Of a stretch of 64,000 nt of DNA, positions 1 through 8,446 are shown one piece after another; within the stretch, counting starts at the first letter, position 1, and each line of letters begins with the position of its first letter. Source of the DNA: Streptomyces sp. NBC_01268 (GTDB lineage: Bacteria; Actinomycetota; Actinomycetes; Streptomycetales; Streptomycetaceae). The notes beneath the pieces were generated by a model. It was not told the DNA's origin. It saw only the letters and a program-made list of their open reading frames with translations, and did no database searches. The stretch lies in the NCBI RefSeq assembly GCF_036240795.1, contig NZ_CP108454.1, positions 6,260,001 to 6,324,000 of the forward strand, read 5' to 3'. The position numbers were made by a program, and so were the translations under genes.

Positions 1-1
1 C

Positions 2-205
2 CAGGTCGAGCAGCACCTCGCGGACGACTACCAGGCGCAGTTGTACGCGCGGCTCGCCGAGACCGGCACGGTGGAGGCGACCGCGGCCGTGGTCAACGCC
101 TTCCCGGTGGACCGGCTCGTCACCGTGCTCGTCGGTGACGCGGCGCAGATCGAGGAGCCGGTGCGGGCCCTCGGCATCGGTGAAGTGACGGTCGTGACCG
201 GCTGA
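2..205 (+). CDS. M16 family metallopeptidase, C-terminal fragment
   Basis: Only the last 67 codons lie in the window; the reading frame is open from the left edge to TGA at 203-205. The residues end in a hydrophobic strand pattern (AFPVDRLVTVLVGDAAQIEE) that matches the last beta strand and helix of the non-catalytic lobe of insulinase/pitrilysin-like peptidases. In these families the catalytic HxxEH motif is in the N-terminal half, which is outside the window, so activity cannot be judged here. The family call rests on this short tail and on the usual Streptomyces neighbourhood, and is moderate. A hairpin terminator follows 25 bases after the stop. Confidence 0.55.
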   Translation, partial: QVEQHLADDYQAQLYARLAETGTVEATAAVVNAFPVDRLVTVLVGDAAQIEEPVRALGIGEVTVVTG

Positions 206-230
206 TTGAGCCGCTGTCACACCGGTTCGG

Positions 231-260
231 GGACCCCGACGACCTGGTTCGTCGGGGTCC
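231..260 (+). terminator. Hairpin terminator after the M16 peptidase gene
   Basis: Perfect 12-bp stem (GGACCCCGACGA with TCGTCGGGGTCC) around a 6-base loop, starting 25 bases after the stop. There is no long T tract, as is common in Streptomyces. Confidence 0.7.
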
Positions 261-414
261 TCCCATTTGTCCGTATTGATAAGAAGTGTGATCTTCTGCC
301 CTGTGGCATGTCTTACAAAAGAGCGCGTCTGTTTGGCGATTGACAGAAGATCGGCCTAGCTTCGATCCGACTGTTCGTCCGCAGTACGACGCCGCATCCG
401 TGGCAACGGACAGT

Positions 415-580
415 CATCGCCGAGTCCCCGCAAGGCGCGAGCCTGGGGAGCCGGGGACCCATCGCAGTCCCTGGGGTGAATCGGACGCCTTCGCTCAGCG
501 AGCGGAGGGGCCCGTAGGAGACCTTCCTGCTCCGAACCCGTCAGCTAACCCGGTAGGCGAGAGGGAAGGAAAGGATCAGC
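415..580 (+). promoter_or_regulatory. ydaO-type cyclic di-AMP riboswitch
   Basis: The leader of the M23 peptidase gene carries the conserved blocks of the ydaO/yuaA class in the right order. These are GAGCCTGGGGAGCCGGGGAC near 439, GGGGTGAATCGGACGCC near 473, GGAGACCTTCCTGCTCCGAA near 517, and CCCGTCAGCTAACCCGGTAG near 537. This RNA class binds c-di-AMP and in actinomycetes usually sits ahead of cell-wall hydrolase genes (rpf, M23 and NlpC/P60 types), switching expression off when c-di-AMP is high. The distal end reaches almost to the ribosome binding site of the gene at 587. Boundaries are approximate because no covariance model could be run. Confidence 0.9.
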
Positions 581-586
581 CACTAC

Positions 587-1357
587 ATGGCGTTCACCCG
601 TGCCACCGGGAAGCATCGTGGACCGAGCCGTCTGGCGCGCCGCGGAGTGGGCATCGCCGGAGTGGCGACCCTCGCGACGACCGGCGTCATCGGCACCCTG
701 GCCTCCCCGGCGCTCGCCGCCGACACGGAGCCCGTCTCCCCCGAGGACACCGGCCTCACCCAGGTGATCACCGCGGAGTCCCTCGCCGACCGGGTCGACG
801 CCCAGGCCGCCGCCCAGGAGAAGGAAGCGGTCGAGACCGCCGCCCGGGCCAAGGCCGCCGCCGAGGCGAAGCGCAAGGCCGAGGCCCGCGCCAAGGAGCT
901 CCGCGCCGCCAAGGAGCGCGCCGCCCGCGAGGCCGAGCGCAAGCGCCTGAGCGCCTTCCAGCTCCCCGTCTCCGGCTCGTACGTGAGCACCGGCTACAAG
1001 ACCGGCGGATCGCTCTGGTCCTCCGGCCACCACTCCGGCATCGACTTCCACGCCTCCTACGGCTCCCGGGTCGTCTCCGTGGGCTCCGGCACCGTCGTCG
1101 AGGCCGGCTGGGGCGGCGCCTACGGCAACAACATCGTCATCAAGATGAACGACGGTACGTACACCCAGTACGGCCACCTCTCCTCGATCGGCGTCTCCGT
1201 CGGCCAGACGGTCACCCCCGGCGAGCAGATCGGCGTCTCCGGCTCCTCCGGCAACTCGACCGGCCCGCACCTCCACTTCGAGGCCCGCACGAGTGCCGAG
1301 TACGGCTCGGACATCAACCCGATCACCTACCTCCGTGCGCGCGGGGTCCACGTCTGA
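587..1357 (+). CDS. Secreted M23 family metallopeptidase (cell-wall endopeptidase)
   Basis: A 256-residue exported peptidoglycan peptidase. Residues 1-45 form a signal peptide with basic N-region, a hydrophobic core (GIAGVATLATTGVIGTL) and a likely Ala-x-Ala cleavage site (SPALAA). Residues 60-125 are an Ala/Lys/Glu-rich coiled coil that probably spaces the catalytic domain from the wall. The C-terminal LytM/M23 domain shows the zinc ligands and catalytic histidines: HSGIDF (H and D), YGHL and HLHFE. Start ATG 587 follows GGAAGGAAAGGA. It is the single gene controlled by the c-di-AMP riboswitch upstream and is closed by a strong terminator, so it is monocistronic. Family and secretion calls are firm; the exact peptide bond cut is not visible. 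Confidence 0.93.
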   Translation: MAFTRATGKHRGPSRLARRGVGIAGVATLATTGVIGTLASPALAADTEPVSPEDTGLTQVITAESLADRVDAQAAAQEKEAVETAARAKAAAEAKRKAEARAKELRAAKERAAREAERKRLSAFQLPVSGSYVSTGYKTGGSLWSSGHHSGIDFHASYGSRVVSVGSGTVVEAGWGGAYGNNIVIKMNDGTYTQYGHLSSIGVSVGQTVTPGEQIGVSGSSGNSTGPHLHFEARTSAEYGSDINPITYLRARGVHV

Positions 1358-1372
1358 CGTGTGAATTCTGTG

Positions 1373-1413
1373 AAGAAGCCCCGGCTCGAACGAGCCGGGG
1401 CTTCTTTTTCTTG
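1373..1413 (+). terminator. Strong intrinsic terminator of the M23 gene
   Basis: A long perfect stem (AAGAAGCCCCGG... paired with ...CCGGGGCTTCTT) with a GAAC apical loop, followed by a T-rich run (TTTTTCTT). It begins 15 bases after the stop codon. Confidence 0.9.
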
Positions 1414-1527
1414 CCCGAATTACCGGGTGGCATCGGAAATTCCGGCGTCCTGCAATAGAGTTCGCGAGAGTCGCAGGACGGGCGCCACTCGACGGGGTTT
1501 CGCGCGGATCAAATACGGAGGTCGGCC

Positions 1528-2211
1528 ATGCGTGTTCCCGCGCACTCGGTATGCACGGCGATCCGGGACGACATCGTCTCCGGCGTCTTCGAGCGGGGCG
1601 CCCGGCTGACGGAGGAGCAACTCGCCCGCCGCTACGGGGTCTCCCGGGTCCCGGTCCGCGAGGCGCTGCGCACCCTGGAGTCCGAGGGCTTCGTGGTCAC
1701 CCGCCGGCACGCCGGTGCCCATGTCGCCGAGCCCACCGAGCAGGAGGCGGCCGACCTGCTCGACGTCCGGACCCTGCTGGAGCCCCTGGGGGCCGCCCGC
1801 GCCGCCCAGCGCCGCACCGAGGCCCACCTCAAGGTGCTGCGCGGGCTGGTCCGGCTGGGCCAGGAGCGGGCCAAGCGCGGCCAGGGCGACGACCTGCGCT
1901 CGCTCGGCGCCTGGTTCCACGAGACGCTGGCCCAGGCCTCCGGCAGTCCGCCGCTCACCACGCTCCTCACCCAGCTGCGGCACAAGATCGCCTGGATGTA
2001 CGCGGTCGAGCCCGCCGAGCACCCCGTGGAGGTCTGGGCCGAGCACGGGGCCATAGTCGACGCCGTCGCGCGCGGGGACGCCGAACGGGCCCGCGCCCTG
2101 ACCGCCCTGCACGTGGAGCGTTCCCTGCCGCTGCACCGGCCGCGGCGAACGGAGCGGGCACGTGTGAGGGTTTCGCAACACGTCGTAAACACCGCGGGTC
2201 CACGGAATTAA
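1528..2211 (+). CDS. GntR family transcriptional regulator (FadR/FCD type)
   Basis: A 227-residue DNA-binding regulator. Residues 1-70 form the GntR winged helix-turn-helix (LARRYGVSRVPVREALRTLE is the recognition region, followed by the wing FVVTRRHAGAHV). Residues 75-215 are an all-helical FCD ligand-binding domain. The family usually senses a small carboxylate bound through Asp/His/His residues; candidates here are the HETL and EHGAIVDA histidines. Start ATG 1528 is preceded by GGAGGT at correct spacing. It stands alone between two terminators and faces ptsH convergently, so its target is not obvious from context; autoregulation is usual for the family. Confidence 0.88.
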   Translation: MRVPAHSVCTAIRDDIVSGVFERGARLTEEQLARRYGVSRVPVREALRTLESEGFVVTRRHAGAHVAEPTEQEAADLLDVRTLLEPLGAARAAQRRTEAHLKVLRGLVRLGQERAKRGQGDDLRSLGAWFHETLAQASGSPPLTTLLTQLRHKIAWMYAVEPAEHPVEVWAEHGAIVDAVARGDAERARALTALHVERSLPLHRPRRTERARVRVSQHVVNTAGPRN

Positions 2212-2367
2212 CGCGGGCGCCGTATACAAGAGGAAGACAATGCGGGCGGCTGATCGATTCACGCCGCCTATTCGCACTGCCCGATTCGCGCCGCCCTATT
2301 CGCGCGCCCGAACCGCGTGCGCGCGAATTCCGGCTGCTTGATTCCGGTCGATGGGTCGTATCGCAGA

Positions 2368-2407
2368 AAAGGCCGCATCCGCCGGAATTCCGGCAGGTGC
2401 GGCCCTT
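2368..2407 (-). terminator. Terminator of ptsH
   Basis: Inverted repeat with arms AAGGCCGCA/TGCGGCCCTT plus an inner GCCGGAATTCCGGC palindrome. Read on the minus strand it is followed by TTTTCTGCG, so it terminates the ptsH transcript; it may also stop readthrough from the GntR gene. Confidence 0.75.
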
Positions 2408-2435
2408 CGCGATCCGTCGTCGGGGAGGAGACGGG

Positions 2436-2717
2436 TCAGACGGTCTCGGGGAGCTCCTCGAGACCCTCGGCGACCAGCTTCGCGAGGCGGTCGAGCGCGG
2501 CCTCGGCGCCGTCGGCGTCCGAAGCGAGCACGATCTCCTCGCCGCCCTGGGCACCCAGGCCGAGGACCGCGAGCATGGACGCGGCGTTGACCGGGTTGCC
2601 GTCGGCCTTGGCGATCGTCACGGGGACGCCGGCGGCCGTGGCGGCACGGACGAAGATGGAGGCGGGACGGGCGTGCAGGCCCTCGGCCCAGCCGACGTTG
2701 ACGCGGCGCTCAGCCAT
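2436..2717 (-). CDS. ptsH: Phosphocarrier protein HPr
   Basis: A 93-residue cytoplasmic HPr, the shared phosphoryl carrier of the sugar phosphotransferase system between Enzyme I and the EIIA domains. The active-site histidine is H15 in GLHARP. A serine aligned with the regulatory Ser46 of Gram-positive HPr is at residue 47 (NAASMLAVLGLG). Length is normal for the family. The gene stands alone, with no ptsI or crr next to it, which fits the dispersed PTS genes of Streptomyces. It has its own terminator at 2368-2407 and is transcribed away from the large acyltransferase gene to its right. Confidence 0.95.
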   Translation of the reverse strand: MAERRVNVGWAEGLHARPASIFVRAATAAGVPVTIAKADGNPVNAASMLAVLGLGAQGGEEIVLASDADGAEAALDRLAKLVAEGLEELPETV

Positions 2718-2880
2718 GGTGGTTGCCCTTCAACTTTCAGCGGTTGTCTAGACCAGTCTCTCACGGGCGGCGACGTGCTCGTACCGACCTTCGGCCCCTT
2801 TGGGGGCGGCCGTCAGGCCCTCCCTACCTTGCCCGGCGGCCACCCGCCGCGCGACCGGTGCCGCTGTCGGACCCCGGCCG

Positions 2881-2886
2881 TACTCT
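2881..2886 (+). promoter_or_regulatory. Probable -10 box, leaderless start of the Pat-like gene
   Basis: TACTCT ends 6 bases before ATG 2893 and no Shine-Dalgarno lies between them, so transcription may begin at or next to the start codon. No clear -35 was seen. Confidence 0.35.
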
Positions 2887-2892
2887 TGCCCC

Positions 2893-5793
2893 ATGCAGAG
2901 CGCGTCGGAACAGTCCGAACAGCCGGAACACGCGTATCCCGACCACTGGGAAGCGGACGTGGTCCTCCGTGACGGCGGCACCGCGCGCATCCGGCCCATC
3001 ACCGCGGACGACGCCGAGCGGCTGGTCAGCTTCTACGAGCAGGTCTCGGACGAGTCGAAGTACTACCGCTTCTTCGCCCCCTACCCCCGGCTGTCCGCCA
3101 AGGACGTGCACCGCTTCACCCACCACGACTTCGTCGACCGGGTGGGGCTCGCCGCCACGGTGGGCGGGGACTTCATCGCCACCGTGCGCTACGACCGCAT
3201 CAACGCCCTCGGGCGCCCCGCCTCCGCCCCGGCCGACGAGGCCGAGGTCGCCTTCCTGGTCCAGGACGCCCACCAGGGGCGCGGGGTCGCGTCCGCGCTC
3301 CTCGAACACATCGCGGCGGTCGCGCGGGAGCGGGGCATCCGGCGGTTCGTCGCCGAGGTGCTGCCCGCGAACACCAAGATGATCAAGGTGTTCACGGACG
3401 CCGGCTACACCCAGAAGCGCAGCTTCGAGGACGGCTCCGTCCGCCTCCACCTCGACCTGGAGCCCACCGACCGCTCCCTCGCCGTCCAGCGCGCCCGCGA
3501 ACAGCGCGCCGAGGCCCGCTCCGTGCAGCGGCTCCTCGCACCCGGCTCCGTCGCCGTGATCGGCGTGAGTCGCGCCCCCGGCGGGGTCGGCAGGGCCGTG
3601 CTCCGCAACCTCCTCGACGCCGGCTACACCGGGCGGGTCCACGCCGTGAACAGCGCCCTGGGGGAAGGGCGGCACGAGCTGGAGGGCGTTCCCGCCTTCC
3701 GGAGCGTCGCCGACATCGGCGAGGACGTCGACCTCGCCGTCGTCGCCGTCCCCGCCGAGCGGGTCCCCGAAGCCGTCGCCGACTGCGGCGAACACGGGGT
3801 GCGGGGCCTCGTCGTGCTCTCGGCCGGATACGCGGAGAGCGGGACCCGGGGACGCGAGCGCCAGCGCGCACTGGTGCGCCAGGCCCGCTCGTACGGCATG
3901 CGGATCATCGGCCCCAACGCCTTCGGGATCATCAATACGGCCGAGTCCGTACGGCTGAACGCCTCGCTGGCCCCCCAGATGCCGGCCGCCGGCCGCATCG
4001 GCCTCTTCACCCAGTCCGGCGCCATCGGCATCGCCCTCCTCGCCGGACTGCACCGGCGCGGCGCCGGACTCTCCAACTTCCTCTCCGCGGGCAACCGGGC
4101 GGACGTCTCCGGCAACGACCTCCTCCAGCACTGGTACGACGACCCGGCGACCGACGTCGTCCTCCTCTACCTGGAGTCGATCGGCAACCCGCGGAAGTTC
4201 ACCCGGCTCGCCCGCCGCACCGCCGCGGTCAAGCCGGTCGTGGTCGTCAAGGGCGCCCGGCACAGCGGCAGCGCCCCGCCCGGCCACCGCGTCCCCGTCA
4301 CCCGCATCCCGCACGCCACCGTCTCCGAGCTGCTGCGGCAGGCCGGCGTCATCCGGGTCGACACCGTCACCGAGCTGGTCGACGCGGGCCTCCTCCTCGC
4401 GGACCAGCCCCTGCCCGCCGGCCCCCGCGTCGCCATCCTCGGCAACTCCGAGTCCCTCGGGCTGCTCACCTACGACGCCTGCCTCACCGAGGGGCTGCGC
4501 CCGCTGCGCCCCCTCGACCTGACGACCGGCGCCACTCCCGCCGACTTCCGCACCGCGCTCGCCGCCGCCCTCGCGGACGACGCCTGCGACGCGGTGGTCG
4601 TCACCGCGATCCCCTGGGTCGGGGAGAACGGGGCGACCGAGTCCGGCGACGGCGAGGTCCTCGCCGCCGCCCTCCGCTCCGCCGTCGCCGGCGCCCCGGG
4701 CGCGGCCAAGCCGGTCGTCGTCGTCCACGTCGAGATGGGCGCCCTGGCCGAGGCCCTGGCGGAGGCGACCCGCACCCGCCCGCCCGGCCGGACCGCACCG
4801 CCCTCCGGGTCGCCCGAGGCGGAGCACCCGTCGCCGCCCGGGGCCCCGGCCTCCGCACCGCCGGAACCGGCCGCCCCGGAGGCGCGGACCGAGCAGGGCG
4901 AGCCGCCCGCCGCCCGCGCCATCCCCTCCTACCCCGCCGCCGAACGGGCCGTGCGGGCGCTCGCGGAGTCCGTGCGGTACGCGCAGTGGCGTCGGCAGAC
5001 CGCCGCCGACCCCGGACGGGTGCCCGAGTTCGACACCATCGACGAGACCGGGGCCGCCCGCCTCATCGGACGGGTGCTCGGCGAGGGGGGCGCCGACCCG
5101 CGCGGGGTGACCCTCGGCGTCGAGGAGACGGGGGAGCTGCTCGGGCGGTACGGGATCGGCGTCCTGCCCACCCTGCCCGCGCCCACCCCCGACGAGGCCG
5201 TCCTCGCCGCCGCCCGGCTCGGCTTCCCCGTCGCCCTCAAGACCACGGCGCCGCACCTGCGCCACCGCCCCGACCTCGGCGGCGTACGGCTCGACCTGGC
5301 GACCGAGGAACAGCTCCGCACCGCGTACGCCGAGATCACCGAGACCCTCGGCAAGCCCGAGGAGCTCCAGCCGGTCGTCCAGGCCATGGTCCCGCGCGGT
5401 GTCGACACCGTCGTGCGCGCCGCGATCGACCCCGCCGTCGGCGCCGTCCTCTCCTTCGGTCTCGCCGGAGCCGCCTCCGAACTGCTCGGTGACATGTCCC
5501 ACCGGCTGGTCCCCGCCACCGACCGGGACGCCGCCGACCTCGTCCGCTCGATCCGCACCGCCCCGCTCCTCTTCGGCTGGCGCGGCTCCGCCCCCGTCGA
5601 CACCCCCGCCCTCGAAGAGCTGCTGCTGCGGGTCTCCCGGCTGGTCGACGACCACCCCGAGGTCGTCGCCATCTCCCTCGAACCCGTCGTCGTCGCCACC
5701 CGCGGCGTCTCCGTCCTCGGCGCCACCGTCCGCCTCGCCCCGCCCCCGCCCCGTACCGACCTCGGCCCGCGGCGCCTCCCGAGCTACCAGTGA
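2893..5793 (+). CDS. Pat-like protein lysine acyltransferase (GNAT fused to NDP-forming acyl-CoA synthetase)
   Basis: A 966-residue fusion. Residues 15-195 are a GNAT acetyltransferase with the acetyl-CoA loop QDAHQGRGVASALLEH. Residues 205-330 are a CoA-binding Rossmann domain (GSVAVIGVSRAPGGVGRAVL). Residues 340-610 are succinyl-CoA-synthetase-like flavodoxin domains (IGPNAFGIIN, LFTQSGAIGIALL). A Pro/Ala/Glu-rich linker lies around 630-680, and an ATP-grasp domain follows at about 740-960. The architecture, GNAT first, is that of actinobacterial Pat enzymes, which acetylate and silence AMP-forming acyl-CoA synthetases. The synthetase half is usually regulatory in this family. An in-frame start exists at 2800, but 2893 fits the domain boundary and the adjacent -10 box. 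The substrate cannot be read from sequence. Confidence 0.88.
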   Translation: MQSASEQSEQPEHAYPDHWEADVVLRDGGTARIRPITADDAERLVSFYEQVSDESKYYRFFAPYPRLSAKDVHRFTHHDFVDRVGLAATVGGDFIATVRYDRINALGRPASAPADEAEVAFLVQDAHQGRGVASALLEHIAAVARERGIRRFVAEVLPANTKMIKVFTDAGYTQKRSFEDGSVRLHLDLEPTDRSLAVQRAREQRAEARSVQRLLAPGSVAVIGVSRAPGGVGRAVLRNLLDAGYTGRVHAVNSALGEGRHELEGVPAFRSVADIGEDVDLAVVAVPAERVPEAVADCGEHGVRGLVVLSAGYAESGTRGRERQRALVRQARSYGMRIIGPNAFGIINTAESVRLNASLAPQMPAAGRIGLFTQSGAIGIALLAGLHRRGAGLSNFLSAGNRADVSGNDLLQHWYDDPATDVVLLYLESIGNPRKFTRLARRTAAVKPVVVVKGARHSGSAPPGHRVPVTRIPHATVSELLRQAGVIRVDTVTELVDAGLLLADQPLPAGPRVAILGNSESLGLLTYDACLTEGLRPLRPLDLTTGATPADFRTALAAALADDACDAVVVTAIPWVGENGATESGDGEVLAAALRSAVAGAPGAAKPVVVVHVEMGALAEALAEATRTRPPGRTAPPSGSPEAEHPSPPGAPASAPPEPAAPEARTEQGEPPAARAIPSYPAAERAVRALAESVRYAQWRRQTAADPGRVPEFDTIDETGAARLIGRVLGEGGADPRGVTLGVEETGELLGRYGIGVLPTLPAPTPDEAVLAAARLGFPVALKTTAPHLRHRPDLGGVRLDLATEEQLRTAYAEITETLGKPEELQPVVQAMVPRGVDTVVRAAIDPAVGAVLSFGLAGAASELLGDMSHRLVPATDRDAADLVRSIRTAPLLFGWRGSAPVDTPALEELLLRVSRLVDDHPEVVAISLEPVVVATRGVSVLGATVRLAPPPPRTDLGPRRLPSYQ

Positions 5794-5847
5794 CATGAGT
5801 GAGCCGACGAGCCCCGCGGGAGGGCGGGAAGGGGGCCCGCAGCCCCG

Positions 5848-5853
5848 TAGGAT
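5848..5853 (+). promoter_or_regulatory. Probable -10 box of the DUF5998 gene
   Basis: TAGGAT ends 7 bases before ATG 5861. The overlapping GGATGGAG could instead serve as a Shine-Dalgarno, so leaderless versus leadered translation is unresolved. Confidence 0.3.
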
Positions 5854-5860
5854 GGAGTCC

Positions 5861-6454
5861 ATGGCAAAGACCGGTACGACGACCCAGGGGCTGCGCGCGG
5901 CGATCGAGCGCAGCGGCTACTACCCGGCCCTCGTGGCCGAGGCGGTGGAGTCCGCCGTCGGCGGCGAGGCGGTCTCGTCGTACGTGGTCCACCAGGAGAC
6001 CACCTTCGACGCGAACGAGGTCCGCCGCCACGTCACCGTCCTCGTCCTGACGGCCAACCGCTTCATCGTCAGCCACACCGACGAGCAGGCCGCCGACACC
6101 AGCTCCCCGACGCCGTACGCCACGACGTCCACCGAGTCGGTCAAGCTGGACCGGATCTCCTCGATCGTCGTCAGCCGCGTCGTCGCCAACCCGGAGTCGT
6201 ACACCCCGGGGACCCTGCCCCGCGAGGTCGTCCTGACCATCGGCTGGGGCGCCGTCTCCCGCATCGACCTGGAGCCCGCCGCCTGCGGCGACCCCAACTG
6301 CGACGCCGACCACGGCTACACCGGCAACTCCACCGCCGACGACCTCAGCCTGCGCGTCAGCGACGCCGGTGACGGCCCGGACACCGTCCGCCAGACGCTC
6401 GCCTTCGCCCAGGCGCTCTCCGAAGCCACCGCGGACACCGCGGTCAGCCGCTGA
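5861..6454 (+). CDS. DUF5998 family protein
   Basis: A 197-residue soluble protein without signal peptide or membrane segment. It begins MAKTGTTTQGLRAAIERSGY and contains a central beta-rich stretch (VTVLVLTANRFIVSHTDEQA, VKLDRISSIVVSRVV) reminiscent of PH-like folds. A cysteine pair near residue 145 (CGDPNCDADHGY) could bind metal. It is conserved in actinomycetes with this neighbourhood; no biochemical function is known to me. ATG 5861 is chosen over the in-frame ATG at 5852 because GGATGGAG lies just upstream. Its stop overlaps the start of the next gene by one base (TGATG), so the two are probably co-translated. Confidence 0.85.
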   Translation: MAKTGTTTQGLRAAIERSGYYPALVAEAVESAVGGEAVSSYVVHQETTFDANEVRRHVTVLVLTANRFIVSHTDEQAADTSSPTPYATTSTESVKLDRISSIVVSRVVANPESYTPGTLPREVVLTIGWGAVSRIDLEPAACGDPNCDADHGYTGNSTADDLSLRVSDAGDGPDTVRQTLAFAQALSEATADTAVSR

Positions 6455-7659
6455 TGGTCCAGCCCACCGCCGTCGCCCAGGGGTGGCCGGACGAACCCGT
6501 CCCGCTCGACCCCGCCACCGCGCCGCTCCCCGAGTACGGCAGCGGCTCCCTCGCCGACCTGCTGCCCACGCTGGTCTCCGGACAGGGCGTGCCCGGCTGC
6601 GAGCCGCGGATCGCCGAGCTCGCCCCGGCCGACCGCAACTGCGTCTTCCTCATCGACGGACTCGGCTGGGAGCAGATCAAGGCCCACCCGGACGAGGCCC
6701 CGTACCTCACCTCGCTGCTCGGCAGCTCGCGCGGCGGCACCGGCCGCCCGCTCACCGCGGGGTTCCCGGCCACCACGGCGACCTCGCTCGCCTCGGTCGG
6801 CACCGGCCGCGCCCCCGGCGAGCACGGGCTCCCCGGCTACACCGTGCGCAACCCGCAGACCGGCGAGCTGATGAACCAGCTCCGCTGGAAGCCCTGGACC
6901 CCACCGCGCGTCTGGCAGCCGTACCCCACGGTCTTCCAGCTCGCCCACGAGGCCGGGATCCACACCGCGCAGGTCTCCTCGCCGATATTCCAGGACACCC
7001 CGCTCACCAAGATCGCGCTGAGCGGCGGAACGTTTCACGGCAGGCTCTCCGGCGAGGAGCGGATGGACTTCGCCGCCGAGCAGCTGGCCGCCGGCGACCG
7101 CTCCCTCGTCTACACGTACTACAGCGAGCTCGACGGCGCCGGACACCGCTTCGGCATCGACTCCGACGCCTGGCGCGGCCAGCTGATGTTCGTCGACCGA
7201 CTCGTCCAGCGCCTCGCCGAGCAGCTGCCGCCGCGCTCCGCGCTCTACGTCACGGCGGACCACGGCATGGTCGACATCCCCTTCGACGAGGACCACCGGA
7301 TCGACTTCGACGAGGACTGGGAGCTGCGCGCCGGCGTCGCCCTCCTCGGCGGCGAGGGCCGCGCCCGGCACGTCTACGCGGTCCCCGGGGCCGAGTCCGA
7401 CGTCCTCACCTGCTGGAGCGAGGTCCTCGGCGACCGGTTCTGGGTGGCGGGCCGGGACGAGGCGATCGCGCTCGGCTGGTTCGGAGACCAGGTCGACGCG
7501 CGGGTCCGCGGGCGCATCGGCGACGTCGTCGCCGCGGCCCAGGACGACCTCGCCATCACGGCCTCCGTCAACGAGCCGAACGAGTCTGCCATGGTGGGCA
7601 TGCACGGTTCGATGACCGCGGCCGAGCAACTCGTGCCGCTGCTGGAAGTACGCTCCTGA
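6454..7659 (+). CDS. Alkaline phosphatase superfamily nucleotide pyrophosphatase/phosphodiesterase
   Basis: A 401-residue type I phosphodiesterase/nucleotide pyrophosphatase-like enzyme. The first metal site is VFLIDGLGWEQIKAH (Asp about residue 67). The nucleophile region is GFPATTATSLASVGTG (Thr), with EHGLPGYTV after it. The second metal site has the typical YYSELDGAGHRFG and ADHGMVDIP blocks. No clear signal peptide is present, so a cytoplasmic location is likely. The gene overlaps the DUF5998 stop codon by one base and precedes tdk by 93 bases, suggesting one operon with possible nucleotide-related work. The substrate is inferred only at superfamily level. Confidence 0.88.
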   Translation: MVQPTAVAQGWPDEPVPLDPATAPLPEYGSGSLADLLPTLVSGQGVPGCEPRIAELAPADRNCVFLIDGLGWEQIKAHPDEAPYLTSLLGSSRGGTGRPLTAGFPATTATSLASVGTGRAPGEHGLPGYTVRNPQTGELMNQLRWKPWTPPRVWQPYPTVFQLAHEAGIHTAQVSSPIFQDTPLTKIALSGGTFHGRLSGEERMDFAAEQLAAGDRSLVYTYYSELDGAGHRFGIDSDAWRGQLMFVDRLVQRLAEQLPPRSALYVTADHGMVDIPFDEDHRIDFDEDWELRAGVALLGGEGRARHVYAVPGAESDVLTCWSEVLGDRFWVAGRDEAIALGWFGDQVDARVRGRIGDVVAAAQDDLAITASVNEPNESAMVGMHGSMTAAEQLVPLLEVRS

Positions 7660-7752
7660 GGCCTCGGCCACGCGCCTTCCGCCCCCTCGTCCCGTCCCCG
7701 CCCGCACCGTCCCCCCGGCCGCGACCCTGACCCGAAAGGTCCCCGACCTCCC

Positions 7753-8400
7753 ATGCCCGAGCTGGTGTTCTTCTCCGGAACGATGGACTGCGGAAAGAGC
7801 ACCCTCGCTCTTCAGATCGAGCACAACAGGTCCGCCCGCGGACTCCAGGGCATGATCTTCACCCGGGACGACCGGGCCGGCGAGGGCAAGTTGTCCTCCC
7901 GGCTCGGCCTGGTCACCGACGCCGTCGAGGCGGCGGAGGGCTTCGACTTCTACGCGTACCTCGTCGCCCATCTGTCCAAGGGCGGGCGGTGCGACTACGT
8001 CATCGCCGACGAGGCCCAGTTCCTCGCGCCCGAGCAGATCGACCAGCTCGCCCGGGTCGTCGACGACCTCGAACTCGACGTCTTCGCCTTCGGCATCACC
8101 ACCGATTTCCGGTCCAAGCTCTTCCCGGGCTCGCAGCGGCTCGTCGAGCTGGCCGACCGGGTGGAGGTCCTCCAGGTCGAGGCCCTCTGCTGGTGCGGCG
8201 CCCGCGCCACCCACAACGCGCGCACCGTCGGCGGCGAGATGGTCGTCGAGGGCGCCCAGGTCGTGGTCGGCGACGTCAACGCGGGGGACGAGGTCGGCTA
8301 CGAGGTGCTGTGCCGCCGGCACCACCGGCGCCGCATGACGGCCTCCTCGGCCCGTGCCGCCGCACTCTCCCCGGACGTCCTGCCGGTCCCGCAGGGCTGA
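7753..8400 (+). CDS. tdk: Thymidine kinase
   Basis: A 215-residue type II thymidine kinase, which phosphorylates thymidine with ATP for pyrimidine salvage. The P-loop GTMDCGKST is at residues 9-17, the Walker B/lasso region is YVIADEAQFL, and the substrate loop includes FGITTDFRSKLFPGS. The zinc ribbon has CWCGARAT and a later cysteine in YEVLCRRHH. The length is typical. The final 30 bases of the gene are duplicated just after the stop (see repeat at 8371). It is the last gene of a probable three-gene operon and is convergent with the GlxA-type regulator. Confidence 0.96.
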   Translation: MPELVFFSGTMDCGKSTLALQIEHNRSARGLQGMIFTRDDRAGEGKLSSRLGLVTDAVEAAEGFDFYAYLVAHLSKGGRCDYVIADEAQFLAPEQIDQLARVVDDLELDVFAFGITTDFRSKLFPGSQRLVELADRVEVLQVEALCWCGARATHNARTVGGEMVVEGAQVVVGDVNAGDEVGYEVLCRRHHRRRMTASSARAAALSPDVLPVPQG

Positions 8401-8434
8401 ACCACCGGACGTCCTGCCGGTCCCACTGGGCTGA
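8371..8434 (+). repeat. 30-bp direct duplication of the tdk 3' end
   Basis: Bases 8371-8400 (CCGGACGTCCTGCCGGTCCC... ending in TGA) recur at 8405-8434 with two mismatches. The second copy is out of the gene and supplies a second in-line TGA. Confidence 0.85.
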
Positions 8435-8446
8435 GCACCGGGCGGC

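Noticed and set aside
2824..5862. 1,012-residue open frame on the minus strand opposite the Pat-like gene
   Set aside because: It is Gly/Asp/Val-rich without any domain, and mirrors the GC-rich third positions of the real gene on the other strand.
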